DNA of 7,182 nucleotides, taken from NCBI GenBank assembly GCA_012032855.1, contig JAAUQA010000160.1, positions 1 to 7,182 of the forward strand. Direction: 5' to 3'. This DNA comes from Candidatus Competibacteraceae bacterium (lineage in GTDB: Bacteria; Pseudomonadota; Gammaproteobacteria; Competibacterales; Competibacteraceae). Position numbers and translations under genes: made by a program. Shown here in pieces: positions 1-5,842 of the stretch (position 1 is its first letter; every line of letters starts with the position of its first letter). Below the pieces are notes generated by a model. The model saw nothing but the letters and a program-made list of their open reading frames with translations, did no database searches and was not told the DNA's origin.

Positions 1-701
1 GGCAGGGCGAATTCGGGTGCCACCGCGCCGACCTCGAGCGGTTTGACTTCGGGCACGGCCTGGGCCTCGGCCGGACCGGCCATCGCCCCGGCCAGTCCTG
101 CCAGCAGCGCGCCAAGCCCGAACACCAGGGTATACAGCCAGCGGATATTAACCCCCAAGGCACCGATCATCTCGCGGTTGGTCGCCCCAGCGCGAATCTG
201 CATGCCCAGCCGGGTACGGGTGATGAGCAGATAGAGAAATACCGCCACCAGAATCCCAACCCCGATAATCGCCAGCCGATAAGCCGGGTAAGGGGCGCCG
301 GGAATAATCTCCACCGTACCGGCCAACCAGGGCGGAATGTCCAGAAACAGCGGTTGCCGTCCCCATAGAATCCGGGTGAGCTCGTTGAACAACATGATCA
401 AACCGAAGGTGGCCAACACTTGATCCAAATGATCGCGGTCGTAGAGGTGACGCAGCACGACGATTTCCATCGCCATCCCGACCAATGCCGCCGCCGGCAA
501 TGCGGCCAGCAGTCCCAGCAGAAAACTCCCGCTCAGCCCCGTCACGGTGGCGGCGACATATGCGCCGATCATGTACAAGGAGCCGTGGGCCAGATTGATC
601 AAATTCATGATACCGAACACCAGGGTCAACCCGGCGGCCAGCAGAAACAACATGACGCCTAACTGAAGGCCATTCAGCACCTGCTCCAGGAACAGCAACA
701 T
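1..701 (-). CDS. livH: LivH-type branched-chain amino acid ABC transporter permease (partial, C-terminus off the left edge)
   Basis: Inner-membrane permease of a branched-chain-amino-acid-type (HAAT) ABC importer, which would pair with a LivM-type permease, two ATPases and the binding protein encoded just upstream. I read 233 codons in one open frame from the ATG at 699-701. The N-terminus (QVLNGLQLGVMLFLLAAGLT, then LVFGIMNLINLAHGSLYMIG, residues 7-46) is the LivH signature. Several hydrophobic segments follow, then the cytoplasmic-loop motif TRTRLGMQIRAGATNREMIG (161-180). The start is 3 bases past the stop of the binding protein, with AAGGG directly abutting it, so translational coupling is likely. 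Family members are about 290-310 aa, so roughly the last fifth is missing. From about residue 211 the sequence (AEAQAVPEVKPLEVGAVAPE, then FAL) no longer resembles LivH; see findings. The substrate cannot be inferred from the sequence. Confidence 0.85.
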   Translation of the reverse strand, partial: MLLFLEQVLNGLQLGVMLFLLAAGLTLVFGIMNLINLAHGSLYMIGAYVAATVTGLSGSFLLGLLAALPAAALVGMAMEIVVLRHLYDRDHLDQVLATFGLIMLFNELTRILWGRQPLFLDIPPWLAGTVEIIPGAPYPAYRLAIIGVGILVAVFLYLLITRTRLGMQIRAGATNREMIGALGVNIRWLYTLVFGLGALLAGLAGAMAGPAEAQAVPEVKPLEVGAVAPEFAL

Positions 702-704
702 CCC

Positions 705-1870
705 TTACAAGGTGCACTCTGCCGCGTAAGCGTCGGCGTGGTCGGTGAAGACCTTGCGTTCGATTTGATTGGTCGGATAGCCGTCGGGGTTCTTGACGAC
801 TTTGCGAATGTACAAATCCTGAATGGGGTGGTGGTTGGGACCGAATTTGAAGTTACCCCGCACCGACGCAAAATCGGCCTTTTCCAACGCGCGCCGGAAA
901 TCGTCCGCCCGACTCAGATCGCCATCCACAGCTTGTAAAGCACTGCCGATCAATAGCGCGGTATCGTAACCCTGGCTAGCGTACAGGGTGGGCATGCGAC
1001 CGTAAACCTCCCGAAACGACTCGACGAAGCGTTGGTTAGCGGGATTATCCAGATCGGGCGACCATTGCGAGCCGTTGTAGACGCCAAGCGCCGCTTCGCC
1101 GACCGCTTGCAGCAGGCGTTCGTCGAAGGAAAATGCCGGGCCGAACAACGGAATGGTCTGATTAAGGCCAGCCTGCGCATATTGTTTGATGAAATTGATC
1201 CCCATGCCGCCCGGTAAGAAAAAGAACACCGCATCCGGCTCAGCGGCGCGCAGGGTAGCCAGTTCCGCCGCGTAATCCGATTGCCCCAGCTTGGTGTAGA
1301 CTTCGCCGGCAATCGGGCCTTTATAAAAGCGCTTGAACCCGGCCAGCGCATCTTTACCGGCGGGATAATTAGGCGCGAGCAGATAGACTTTCTTGAATCC
1401 GGCTTCCGTGACGTACTGCCCGGTGACTTCGTGCAAATTGTCGTTTTGCCAAGCGACGTTAAAGTAGTTCTCATGACACCCTTTACCTGCCAATTCTGAA
1501 GGGCCGGCATTGGCACTGATGTAGAAACCCCGCTACGCACCATTTTCGGCACCACTGCCATAGCGACGTTGGAAAACACGATGCCGGTCATGAGTTTCAC
1601 CTGATCACGTTTGACCAGGCGATCGGCGATTTGCTTGCCTTTTTCCGGTTTGCGACCGTCATCTTCCACAATCAGCTCTACCGGGATACCGCCTAACTTG
1701 CCCTCGCCTTGATCCAGCGCCAGACGAAAACCGTCCCGAATGTCTTCGCCGAGATAGCCTGCTTTAGTGGATAAGGTGGTGATCATGCCGATTTTGACCG
1801 GGTCTGCGGCCAAAGCGTGGGGCGTTATGGTCAATAACGCTAAAGCTAGGAGCGTGATCGCTCTGTTCAT
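705..1870 (-). pseudogene. Periplasmic substrate-binding protein of a Liv/HAAT-type ABC transporter, one frameshift (probably a sequence error)
   Basis: Type I periplasmic-binding fold (Peripla_BP_6/LivK-like) that would capture an amino acid or related small molecule and deliver it to the adjacent LivH-type permease. The ATG at 1868-1870 follows GAGGAA with good spacing and opens a Sec signal peptide, about residues 1-21 (ALLTITPHALA), before mature ADPVKIGMITTLS. The frame is good to V115 (1526-1528), where VRSGV should continue FYISANAGPSELAGKGCHEN. That continuation is present one base out of frame and runs to the TAA at 705-707 without interruption. The coding strand reads GGGGTTTCTAC where GGGGTTTTCTAC would restore the frame, so one T is missing. 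Repaired length is 388 aa, normal for the family. The C-terminal half is well conserved (NYFNVAWQNDNLHEV, GFKKVYLLAPNYPAGKDALA), which argues against an old pseudogene. Substrate unassigned. Confidence 0.85.
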
Positions 1871-1878
1871 GATTGGAA

Positions 1879-1884
1879 TTCCTC
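1879..1884 (-). promoter_or_regulatory. Ribosome binding site of the substrate-binding protein gene
   Basis: The coding strand reads GAGGAATTCCAATCATG. This puts a good Shine-Dalgarno core 8-9 bases before the ATG and supports the chosen start, which also yields a proper signal peptide. Confidence 0.7.
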
Positions 1885-1912
1885 ATCAATGAATCTGTAA
1901 CAGGTTTTAAAA

Positions 1913-1940
1913 AGCATACTGGAAGCGCCTACACAGTCAA
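1913..1940 (-). promoter_or_regulatory. Candidate sigma70 promoter of the ABC transporter operon
   Basis: On the minus strand TTGACT (1935-1940, five of six matches to the -35 consensus) lies 16 bases from TATGCT (1913-1918, a fair -10). Transcription would start near 1906, giving a leader of about 35 bases before the binding-protein ATG. It sits in the AT-rich divergent intergenic region, where a promoter is expected. This is pattern matching only. Confidence 0.45.
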
Positions 1941-2097
1941 TTGATAGGGGTACGCTTTTCCGATTGATTAGAGGCCGAAGGCGAATGCGCTTAGCAATCA
2001 ATAGCGCGCATAGCGTATTTTCGTTGATCCGATTGTAAAGAAGGCAAGCGAAGGGCAAACTGAGAATGTCAGCAACAACAGATTTAAATGCAAAAAA

Positions 2098-2526
2098 ATG
2101 ACGGTGCGCAAACTTGCCGTGTTGCTCTTCTGCGCTGTTTTATCGGGCTGCGCTATACTCAATAGAGACGATAACGGATCGGTCGACGTGGCTGAGCAAG
2201 CACGGCGAGCCCACAGCGAAGGGCGGTTTAGCGATGCCGAATATTACTATCAGGCACTGACGCGGGCCTATCCAGAGACCCTGGACCCCTGGTTTCAACT
2301 GGGTAATCTTTACGCAGAAAACAATCGCTTAGAGGACGCCCAACAGGCGTATCGGCAAGCCCTCAAGTACGGTGACAACCCCAAAGTGTTGCACAACCTG
2401 GGCTTGGTGCAGCTGCAACAGGGTATTGCAACCCTACAGCAAGCGCGCCGGCAATTGCCCGCTGACGATCCGATTCACGATCATACCCGTCAGTATCTCC
2501 AACTGCTGTTGGAAGAAGGGTTGTAA
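2098..2526 (+). CDS. Small TPR-repeat lipoprotein
   Basis: A 142-aa probable lipoprotein. The N-terminus MTVRKLAVLLFCAVLSGC is a lipoprotein signal with lipobox LSGC and the lipidated cysteine at residue 18. The next residues (AILNRDD) contain no immediate Asp at +2, which fits sorting to the outer membrane. Two to three tetratricopeptide-like helix pairs follow: residues 31-60 (AHSEGRFSDAEYYYQALTRA), 63-95 (WFQLGNLYAENNRLEDAQQA) and 97-120 (VLHNLGLVQLQQGIATLQQA). TPRs mediate protein contacts, so an assembly or scaffold role in the envelope is plausible, but no specific partner can be named. There is no clear Shine-Dalgarno before the ATG. An ATG at 2088 would join this frame if the A run at 2092-2098 were one base shorter, so the exact N-terminus is uncertain. 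Confidence 0.8.
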   Translation: MTVRKLAVLLFCAVLSGCAILNRDDNGSVDVAEQARRAHSEGRFSDAEYYYQALTRAYPETLDPWFQLGNLYAENNRLEDAQQAYRQALKYGDNPKVLHNLGLVQLQQGIATLQQARRQLPADDPIHDHTRQYLQLLLEEGL

Positions 2527-2589
2527 CCTCGGCAGACACATGGCATAGGGAGATTCGATCACGTCGCCGAATGTGTGTAAACACTGAAC

Positions 2590-2595
2590 AGGAGG
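2590..2595 (+). promoter_or_regulatory. Ribosome binding site that decides the GTG start at 2604
   Basis: A consensus AGGAGG lies 8 bases before the GTG at 2604. The in-frame ATG at 2571 has no such site upstream, and starting there would add 11 residues not expected before the family's first beta strand. Confidence 0.75.
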
Positions 2596-2603
2596 CGGAA
2601 ATC

Positions 2604-3044
2604 GTGCACCCGGTACGCGTACTGTTTATTTGTGACCGCAACGCCACCCGCTCACAAGTGGCCGAAGCCTTACTACGCCGGCTAGGCGGAGCTAGCGTGG
2701 AGGTCTATAGCGCCGGTATCCAGCCCGAGCCTTTCGATCTGCTGGTCATTGAAGTGATGGCGGATATGGGCATCGACATCTCAGGACAAATGGGTAAGTC
2801 CATGGAACATTTTATGGATCAGGATTTCGATTACATCATCACCTTGTCTAACCAATGCATCGACTATGCCGACGACTTTCCTGGTGAACCTGTGCGGCTT
2901 TACTGGCATTTACCCGATCCGATTGACTTTCATGGCGATCCGCAGCAAAGACGCTGGTGGTTACAGCAACTTTATCTGGAACTGGCGACCCGTATTCGAG
3001 GCTGGTTGGCAACACTAACTGAAGATAATCTGGCAATTGGGTAA
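2604..3044 (+). CDS. Low-molecular-weight protein tyrosine phosphatase / ArsC-fold protein
   Basis: A 146-aa cytoplasmic protein of the LMW-PTP / thioredoxin-coupled arsenate reductase superfamily. The phosphate-binding loop C10-D-R-N-A-T-R16-S closes the first beta strand (VRVLFIC) and satisfies CX5R(S/T). The following QVAEALLRRLGG, the YSAGIQPEPF segment and the late general-acid motif LPDP (D105) are all in place. The family usually has HNSARSQ or GNSCRSQ where this has DRNATRSQ. At the positions of the second and third catalytic cysteines of Staphylococcus/Bacillus ArsC (82 and 89) this protein has Ser82 and Ala89; its only other nearby cysteine is Cys85. Classical thioredoxin-linked arsenate reduction is therefore doubtful. 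A phosphatase, or a reductase using another thiol, is possible. The start was chosen on the strong AGGAGG before GTG. The next gene follows after 39 bases and encodes a universal stress protein; no arsR or arsenite pump is visible. Confidence 0.8.
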   Translation: MHPVRVLFICDRNATRSQVAEALLRRLGGASVEVYSAGIQPEPFDLLVIEVMADMGIDISGQMGKSMEHFMDQDFDYIITLSNQCIDYADDFPGEPVRLYWHLPDPIDFHGDPQQRRWWLQQLYLELATRIRGWLATLTEDNLAIG

Positions 3045-3071
3045 TCATCATAGCCAGGGGTTTGAGAGAAC

Positions 3072-3076
3072 GGGAG
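3072..3076 (+). promoter_or_regulatory. Ribosome binding site of the universal stress protein gene
   Basis: GGGAG ends 7 bases before the ATG at 3084, a normal spacing that supports this start. Confidence 0.6.
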
Positions 3077-3083
3077 ACTAAAG

Positions 3084-3524
3084 ATGAGCGCTTACCAGCA
3101 CGTGCTGTGGGCGGCGGATTTCTCGCCGGAAGCGTTGGCGGTGGGGGTTCGCGCCAAAAATCTTGCGGAGCGTAACGGGGCTCGGCTGAGCCTGGTCCAT
3201 GTGGTCGAGGAACTCAACATCAGTATGGGCTATGAACTCATTCCGGTACTGCCCGAAATGCCCGCCGACTCAATACTGCGTGAAGCGCAAGATTCCCTGG
3301 CGCGCATGGCCGAAGAACTGGGCATTGAGGACGGGAACCGTTGGGTAGTCTCTTCCTTGTCCACTAAAGCCGGTATTCTCGAAACCGCCACCAACCACCA
3401 TGTCGATCTGATTGTGGTTGGCAGTCACGGTCGCCACGGCTTGGCCTTGCTATTGGGTTCAACCGCCAATGCAGTATTACACGGTGCGCCTTGCGACGTG
3501 CTGGCGGTCCGCATTCAACCCTAA
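3084..3524 (+). CDS. Universal stress protein, UspA family
   Basis: A 146-aa single-domain Usp, the usual length. The first strand and loop (YQHVLWAADFSPEALAVGVR, residues 4-23) carry the Asp seen in nucleotide-binding members, followed by LSLVHVVEE (35-43). Near the end DLIVVGSHGRHGLALLLGST leads into ANAVLHGAPCDVLAVR. The GxxG(x8)GS(T) loop is close to the ATP-binding G-2x-G-9x-G(S/T) motif but one residue shorter in the spacer; binding is plausible, not proven. Such proteins are cytoplasmic dimers induced by starvation or stress. It lies 39 bases after the LMW-PTP gene and about 60 bases before the phasin-like gene on the same strand, so co-transcription is plausible. Confidence 0.9.
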   Translation: MSAYQHVLWAADFSPEALAVGVRAKNLAERNGARLSLVHVVEELNISMGYELIPVLPEMPADSILREAQDSLARMAEELGIEDGNRWVVSSLSTKAGILETATNHHVDLIVVGSHGRHGLALLLGSTANAVLHGAPCDVLAVRIQP

Positions 3525-3569
3525 TGTACTCTGCAACAGTCGGCACCCTTCGACAACACGCTCCAGCAT

Positions 3570-3575
3570 GGAGGA
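3570..3575 (+). promoter_or_regulatory. Ribosome binding site that decides the ATG at 3585
   Basis: GGAGGA lies 9 bases before the ATG at 3585. It touches the alternative in-frame ATG at 3576 with no spacer, so the downstream ATG is the better start. Confidence 0.75.
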
Positions 3576-3584
3576 ATGCACAAC

Positions 3585-4352
3585 ATGTCCCAGCAGTACA
3601 ATGAACAGATTCTTAAAGAATGGGCTGCAATGCAAAAACGCCTTCGAGAAGGTTTTTCCACTCTGTTGCCTGCTGGCCAAGCAGCGACTGACATGAATTG
3701 GTGGCAAAACTATTCAAAGAATCTTTCATTTTGGGAAAACACCGTCAAGCAGACTTTAACCACAGAAGCTGCGCTAATGGAACGATGGATGCAACAAATG
3801 CTTAATCAAGCCAGGGAAACGGACCCTTCTGCGGGGTTGACGCGACAGCTGGAAGGCGCCATGCGGCACTGGTTACGCTGTCAGGCTAAGTTGTGGGATG
3901 AATGTTTCGCGATGTTGCGAGGCGGCGAAATCAATCCGCAGCTTATGAACGGGCAGGATCTCATCGCAGAAGCGACTGAACCCACTGACGCCTGGGAGGA
4001 GCCCACAGAAAGCGACGCCGATTTTGCGGATGTCGCTGAAAACACCGAATCACCAGCACCGGCACCAGCACCAGCGCGAACCGAAGTCGTAACGACAGTG
4101 AAATCCGCTGAACCGGTCGCTACCCCTTATCCACCGGATGATTTGAAAACGATCGCGGGCATTGGTCCGGTGCTGGAGAAAAAACTGAACGAACAAGGGA
4201 TTATCAATTATCGGCAACTCGCCGAACTGGACGAGCAAGAGATTCAACATCTGGAAACCACGGTACTCAAGTTCCCCGGTCGCATCCGGCGCGATAAGTG
4301 GGTTGAACAAGCCAGGGAACAGTATTTGCGCAAGTACGGCAAGTTGTTTTAA
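3585..4352 (+). CDS. Phasin-like protein with C-terminal helix-hairpin-helix domain
   Basis: A 255-aa soluble protein in three parts. Residues 1-115 are predicted helical and amphipathic, rich in Gln, Trp and Met (KEWAAMQKRLREGF, WWQNYSKNLSFWENTVKQTL, MERWMQQMLNQA), resembling phasin-type surface proteins of polyhydroxyalkanoate granules. Residues about 128-183 are a flexible acidic, then Ala/Pro linker (ESPAPAPAPA). Residues 186-247 form a helix-hairpin-helix domain (DDLKTIAGIGPVLEKKLNEQ, then GIINYRQLAELDEQEIQHLE) of the kind fused to ribosomal L21-like and NADH-dehydrogenase-associated proteins. The GIGPVLEKKL turn is the classical HhH hairpin. HhH domains commonly bind DNA non-specifically or mediate protein contacts. 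A bridge between granule and nucleoid, as described for PhaM/PhaF-type phasins, is a hypothesis only. The phasin assignment rests on composition and the helical pattern; the HhH call is firmer. Confidence 0.7.
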   Translation: MSQQYNEQILKEWAAMQKRLREGFSTLLPAGQAATDMNWWQNYSKNLSFWENTVKQTLTTEAALMERWMQQMLNQARETDPSAGLTRQLEGAMRHWLRCQAKLWDECFAMLRGGEINPQLMNGQDLIAEATEPTDAWEEPTESDADFADVAENTESPAPAPAPARTEVVTTVKSAEPVATPYPPDDLKTIAGIGPVLEKKLNEQGIINYRQLAELDEQEIQHLETTVLKFPGRIRRDKWVEQAREQYLRKYGKLF

Positions 4353-4433
4353 TTCGTCTGTCATATGCACGCCCTATAACTTGGCGGTGGGTTCCGTGCG
4401 CCCATCTTAGCGAATACCAACACTAATAATGCG

Positions 4434-5833
4434 ATGCCAACCACGACTATAGCCAGCCTGCTCAATGGCGAGATTCCAATGGGTAATGCCGTGACCGTTA
4501 GCGGTTGGGTGCGTACCCGGCGCGATTCTAAAGCCGGCCTGTCTTTTATCGAATTGCACGACGGCTCCGGTTTTGCCGGGCTACAGGTGGTAGCCCCCTC
4601 CGAACTGCCGAATTATCAGACCGAAATCATGCGGCTCAGTACCGGCTGCGCCCTCACTGTCGAAGGAACCTTGGTAGACTCTCCGGCCAAAGGCCAGCGA
4701 ATGGAGTTACACGCGACTCAAGTCCAGGTGATTGGTTGGGTCGATGAACCGGAAACCTATCCGGTCGCGGCCAAGCGGCATACCTTCGAACATCTACGCA
4801 GCGTTGCGCATCTGCGTCCCCGTACCAACAGTTTGGGCGCTGTCGCCCGGGTGCGGCATAGTCTGTCCCAAGCGATCCATCGGTTTTCCACGAGCACGGC
4901 TTTTACTGGATTCATACCCCGATCATCACAGCCAGCGACTGCGAGGGTGCCGGTGAGTTATTTCGGGTCAGCAACTTGGATTTGGCTAATTTACCCCGCA
5001 CCGCAACCGGACAAGTCGATTTCAGTCAGGATTTTTTCGGCCGCGAAACCTTTCTCACAGTCTCCGGCCAGCTCAATGTCGAAGCGTATTGTCTAGCGCT
5101 TTCCAAAGTGTATACCTTCGGCCCCACTTTCCGCGCCGAGAACTCCAATACCAGCCGACACCTAGCGGAATTTTGGATGGTAGAGCCGGAGATCGCCTTT
5201 GCTGATCTGCACGACAACGCCGATCTGGCGGAGAATTTGCTGAAAGCCATTTTCCAAACCGTACTGGAAGAACGAGCCGACGATATGGCGTTCTTCGCCC
5301 AGCGGATCGACAAAACCTGTATTGACCGGTTGGAGAAAATTATCCATTCCACTTTTGCCCGTATGGACTACAGCGAAGCGATTGAAATTTTGCAACGCGC
5401 GCCCAAGACTTTCGAATTTCCCGTGCATTGGGGAGTCGATTTACAATCCGAACACGAGCGCTATCTGGCCGAGGAACATGTCGGTCGACCACTCATCGTC
5501 ATGAATTATCCCACCGAGATTAAAAGCTTTTATATGCGTTTGAACGACGACGAGCGCACCGTGGCGGCGATGGACGTATTGGCACCGGGCATTGGCGAGA
5601 TCATCGGCGGCAGTCAACGCGAAGAGCGGCTGGATGTGTTGGATCGGCGCATGGATGGGGCGGGTATGGATAAAGTGACTTACCAGTGGTATCGGGACCT
5701 GCGCCGCTACGGGACCGTGCCCCATGCCGGCTTTGGGTTGGGCTTCGAACGCACCTTGAGTTATATCACCGGCATGGGTAACGTGCGGGATGTCATTCCC
5801 TTCCCCCGCACCCCCAAGAACGCGGATTTCTAA
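4434..5833 (+). pseudogene. asnS: Asparaginyl-tRNA synthetase, one frameshift (probably a sequence error)
   Basis: Class IIb aminoacyl-tRNA synthetase that charges tRNA-Asn with asparagine in the cytoplasm. The N-terminal OB-fold anticodon-binding domain spans about residues 18-100 (VTVSGWVRTRRDSKAGLSFI). The catalytic core shows motif 2, [19 protein letters not shown] (Arg about 234), and motif 3, [10 protein letters not shown] (433-442), before the family-typical ending [15 protein letters not shown]. The frame holds to F151 (codon 4884-4886), where [16 protein letters not shown] is expected. The DNA reads CGGTTTTCCACGAGCACGG, and one more T restores this and everything after it. Repaired length is 466 aa, equal to E. 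coli AsnRS as I recall it. The start is supported by alignment with E. coli (35 residues to SKAG in both) although no clear Shine-Dalgarno precedes it. No motif is missing after repair, so the cell most likely has a working gene. Confidence 0.95.
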
Positions 5834-5842
5834 TCCACCGCC

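Larger units (their letters stand above)
1871..2097. other. Divergent AT-rich intergenic region with ATTGAT/ATCAAT words
   Basis: This 227-base stretch separates the leftward transporter operon from the rightward lipoprotein gene. It holds the candidate minus-strand promoter and four copies of ATTGAT or its complement: ATCAAT at 1885-1890, ATTGAT at 1940-1945, ATTGATT at 1963-1969 and AATCAAT at 1996-2002. The last two form a 7-base inverted repeat. I see no convincing plus-strand promoter: TTGATC at 2024-2029 has no fitting -10 at 17 bases. A small minus-strand frame here (1867-2058) has no recognisable content. Confidence 0.4.

Noticed and set aside
148..717. A 189-codon minus-strand open frame
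   Set aside because: It lies in another frame of the livH region. The livH frame gives clear permease motifs while this one has Arg/Gly-rich content without any recognisable family.
1032..1499. Plus-strand open frames opposite the binding-protein gene
   Set aside because: They are antisense to well conserved binding-protein sequence, with no ribosome binding site or recognisable content.
2571..2603. Upstream in-frame ATG start for the LMW-PTP protein
   Set aside because: It has no Shine-Dalgarno, whereas a consensus AGGAGG precedes the GTG at 2604, which also places the catalytic cysteine at residue 10 as is usual in the family.
2363..2647. A 94-codon minus-strand frame across the lipoprotein/phosphatase junction
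   Set aside because: It is antisense to two supported genes, and its product has no recognisable features.
3576..3584. Upstream in-frame ATG start for the phasin-like protein
   Set aside because: The GGAGGA motif abuts this ATG with no spacing, while it is ideally placed for the ATG at 3585.
4050..4370. A 106-codon minus-strand frame in the HhH region
   Set aside because: It is antisense to the HhH domain and to the repetitive Ala/Pro linker, whose composition keeps the opposite strand open. No domain is recognisable.
4353..4433. Promoter or terminator between the phasin-like gene and asnS
   Set aside because: I looked for a hairpin with a T tail and for paired -35/-10 boxes. TTGGCG at 4381 with ATCTTA at 4404 is too weak to call, and no hairpin stood out.
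4881..4892. Programmed ribosomal frameshifting in asnS
   Set aside because: A T4 run without a slippery heptamer, stop codon or downstream stimulatory structure is not a known signal, and AsnRS is not known to be made this way. A sequence error is simpler.
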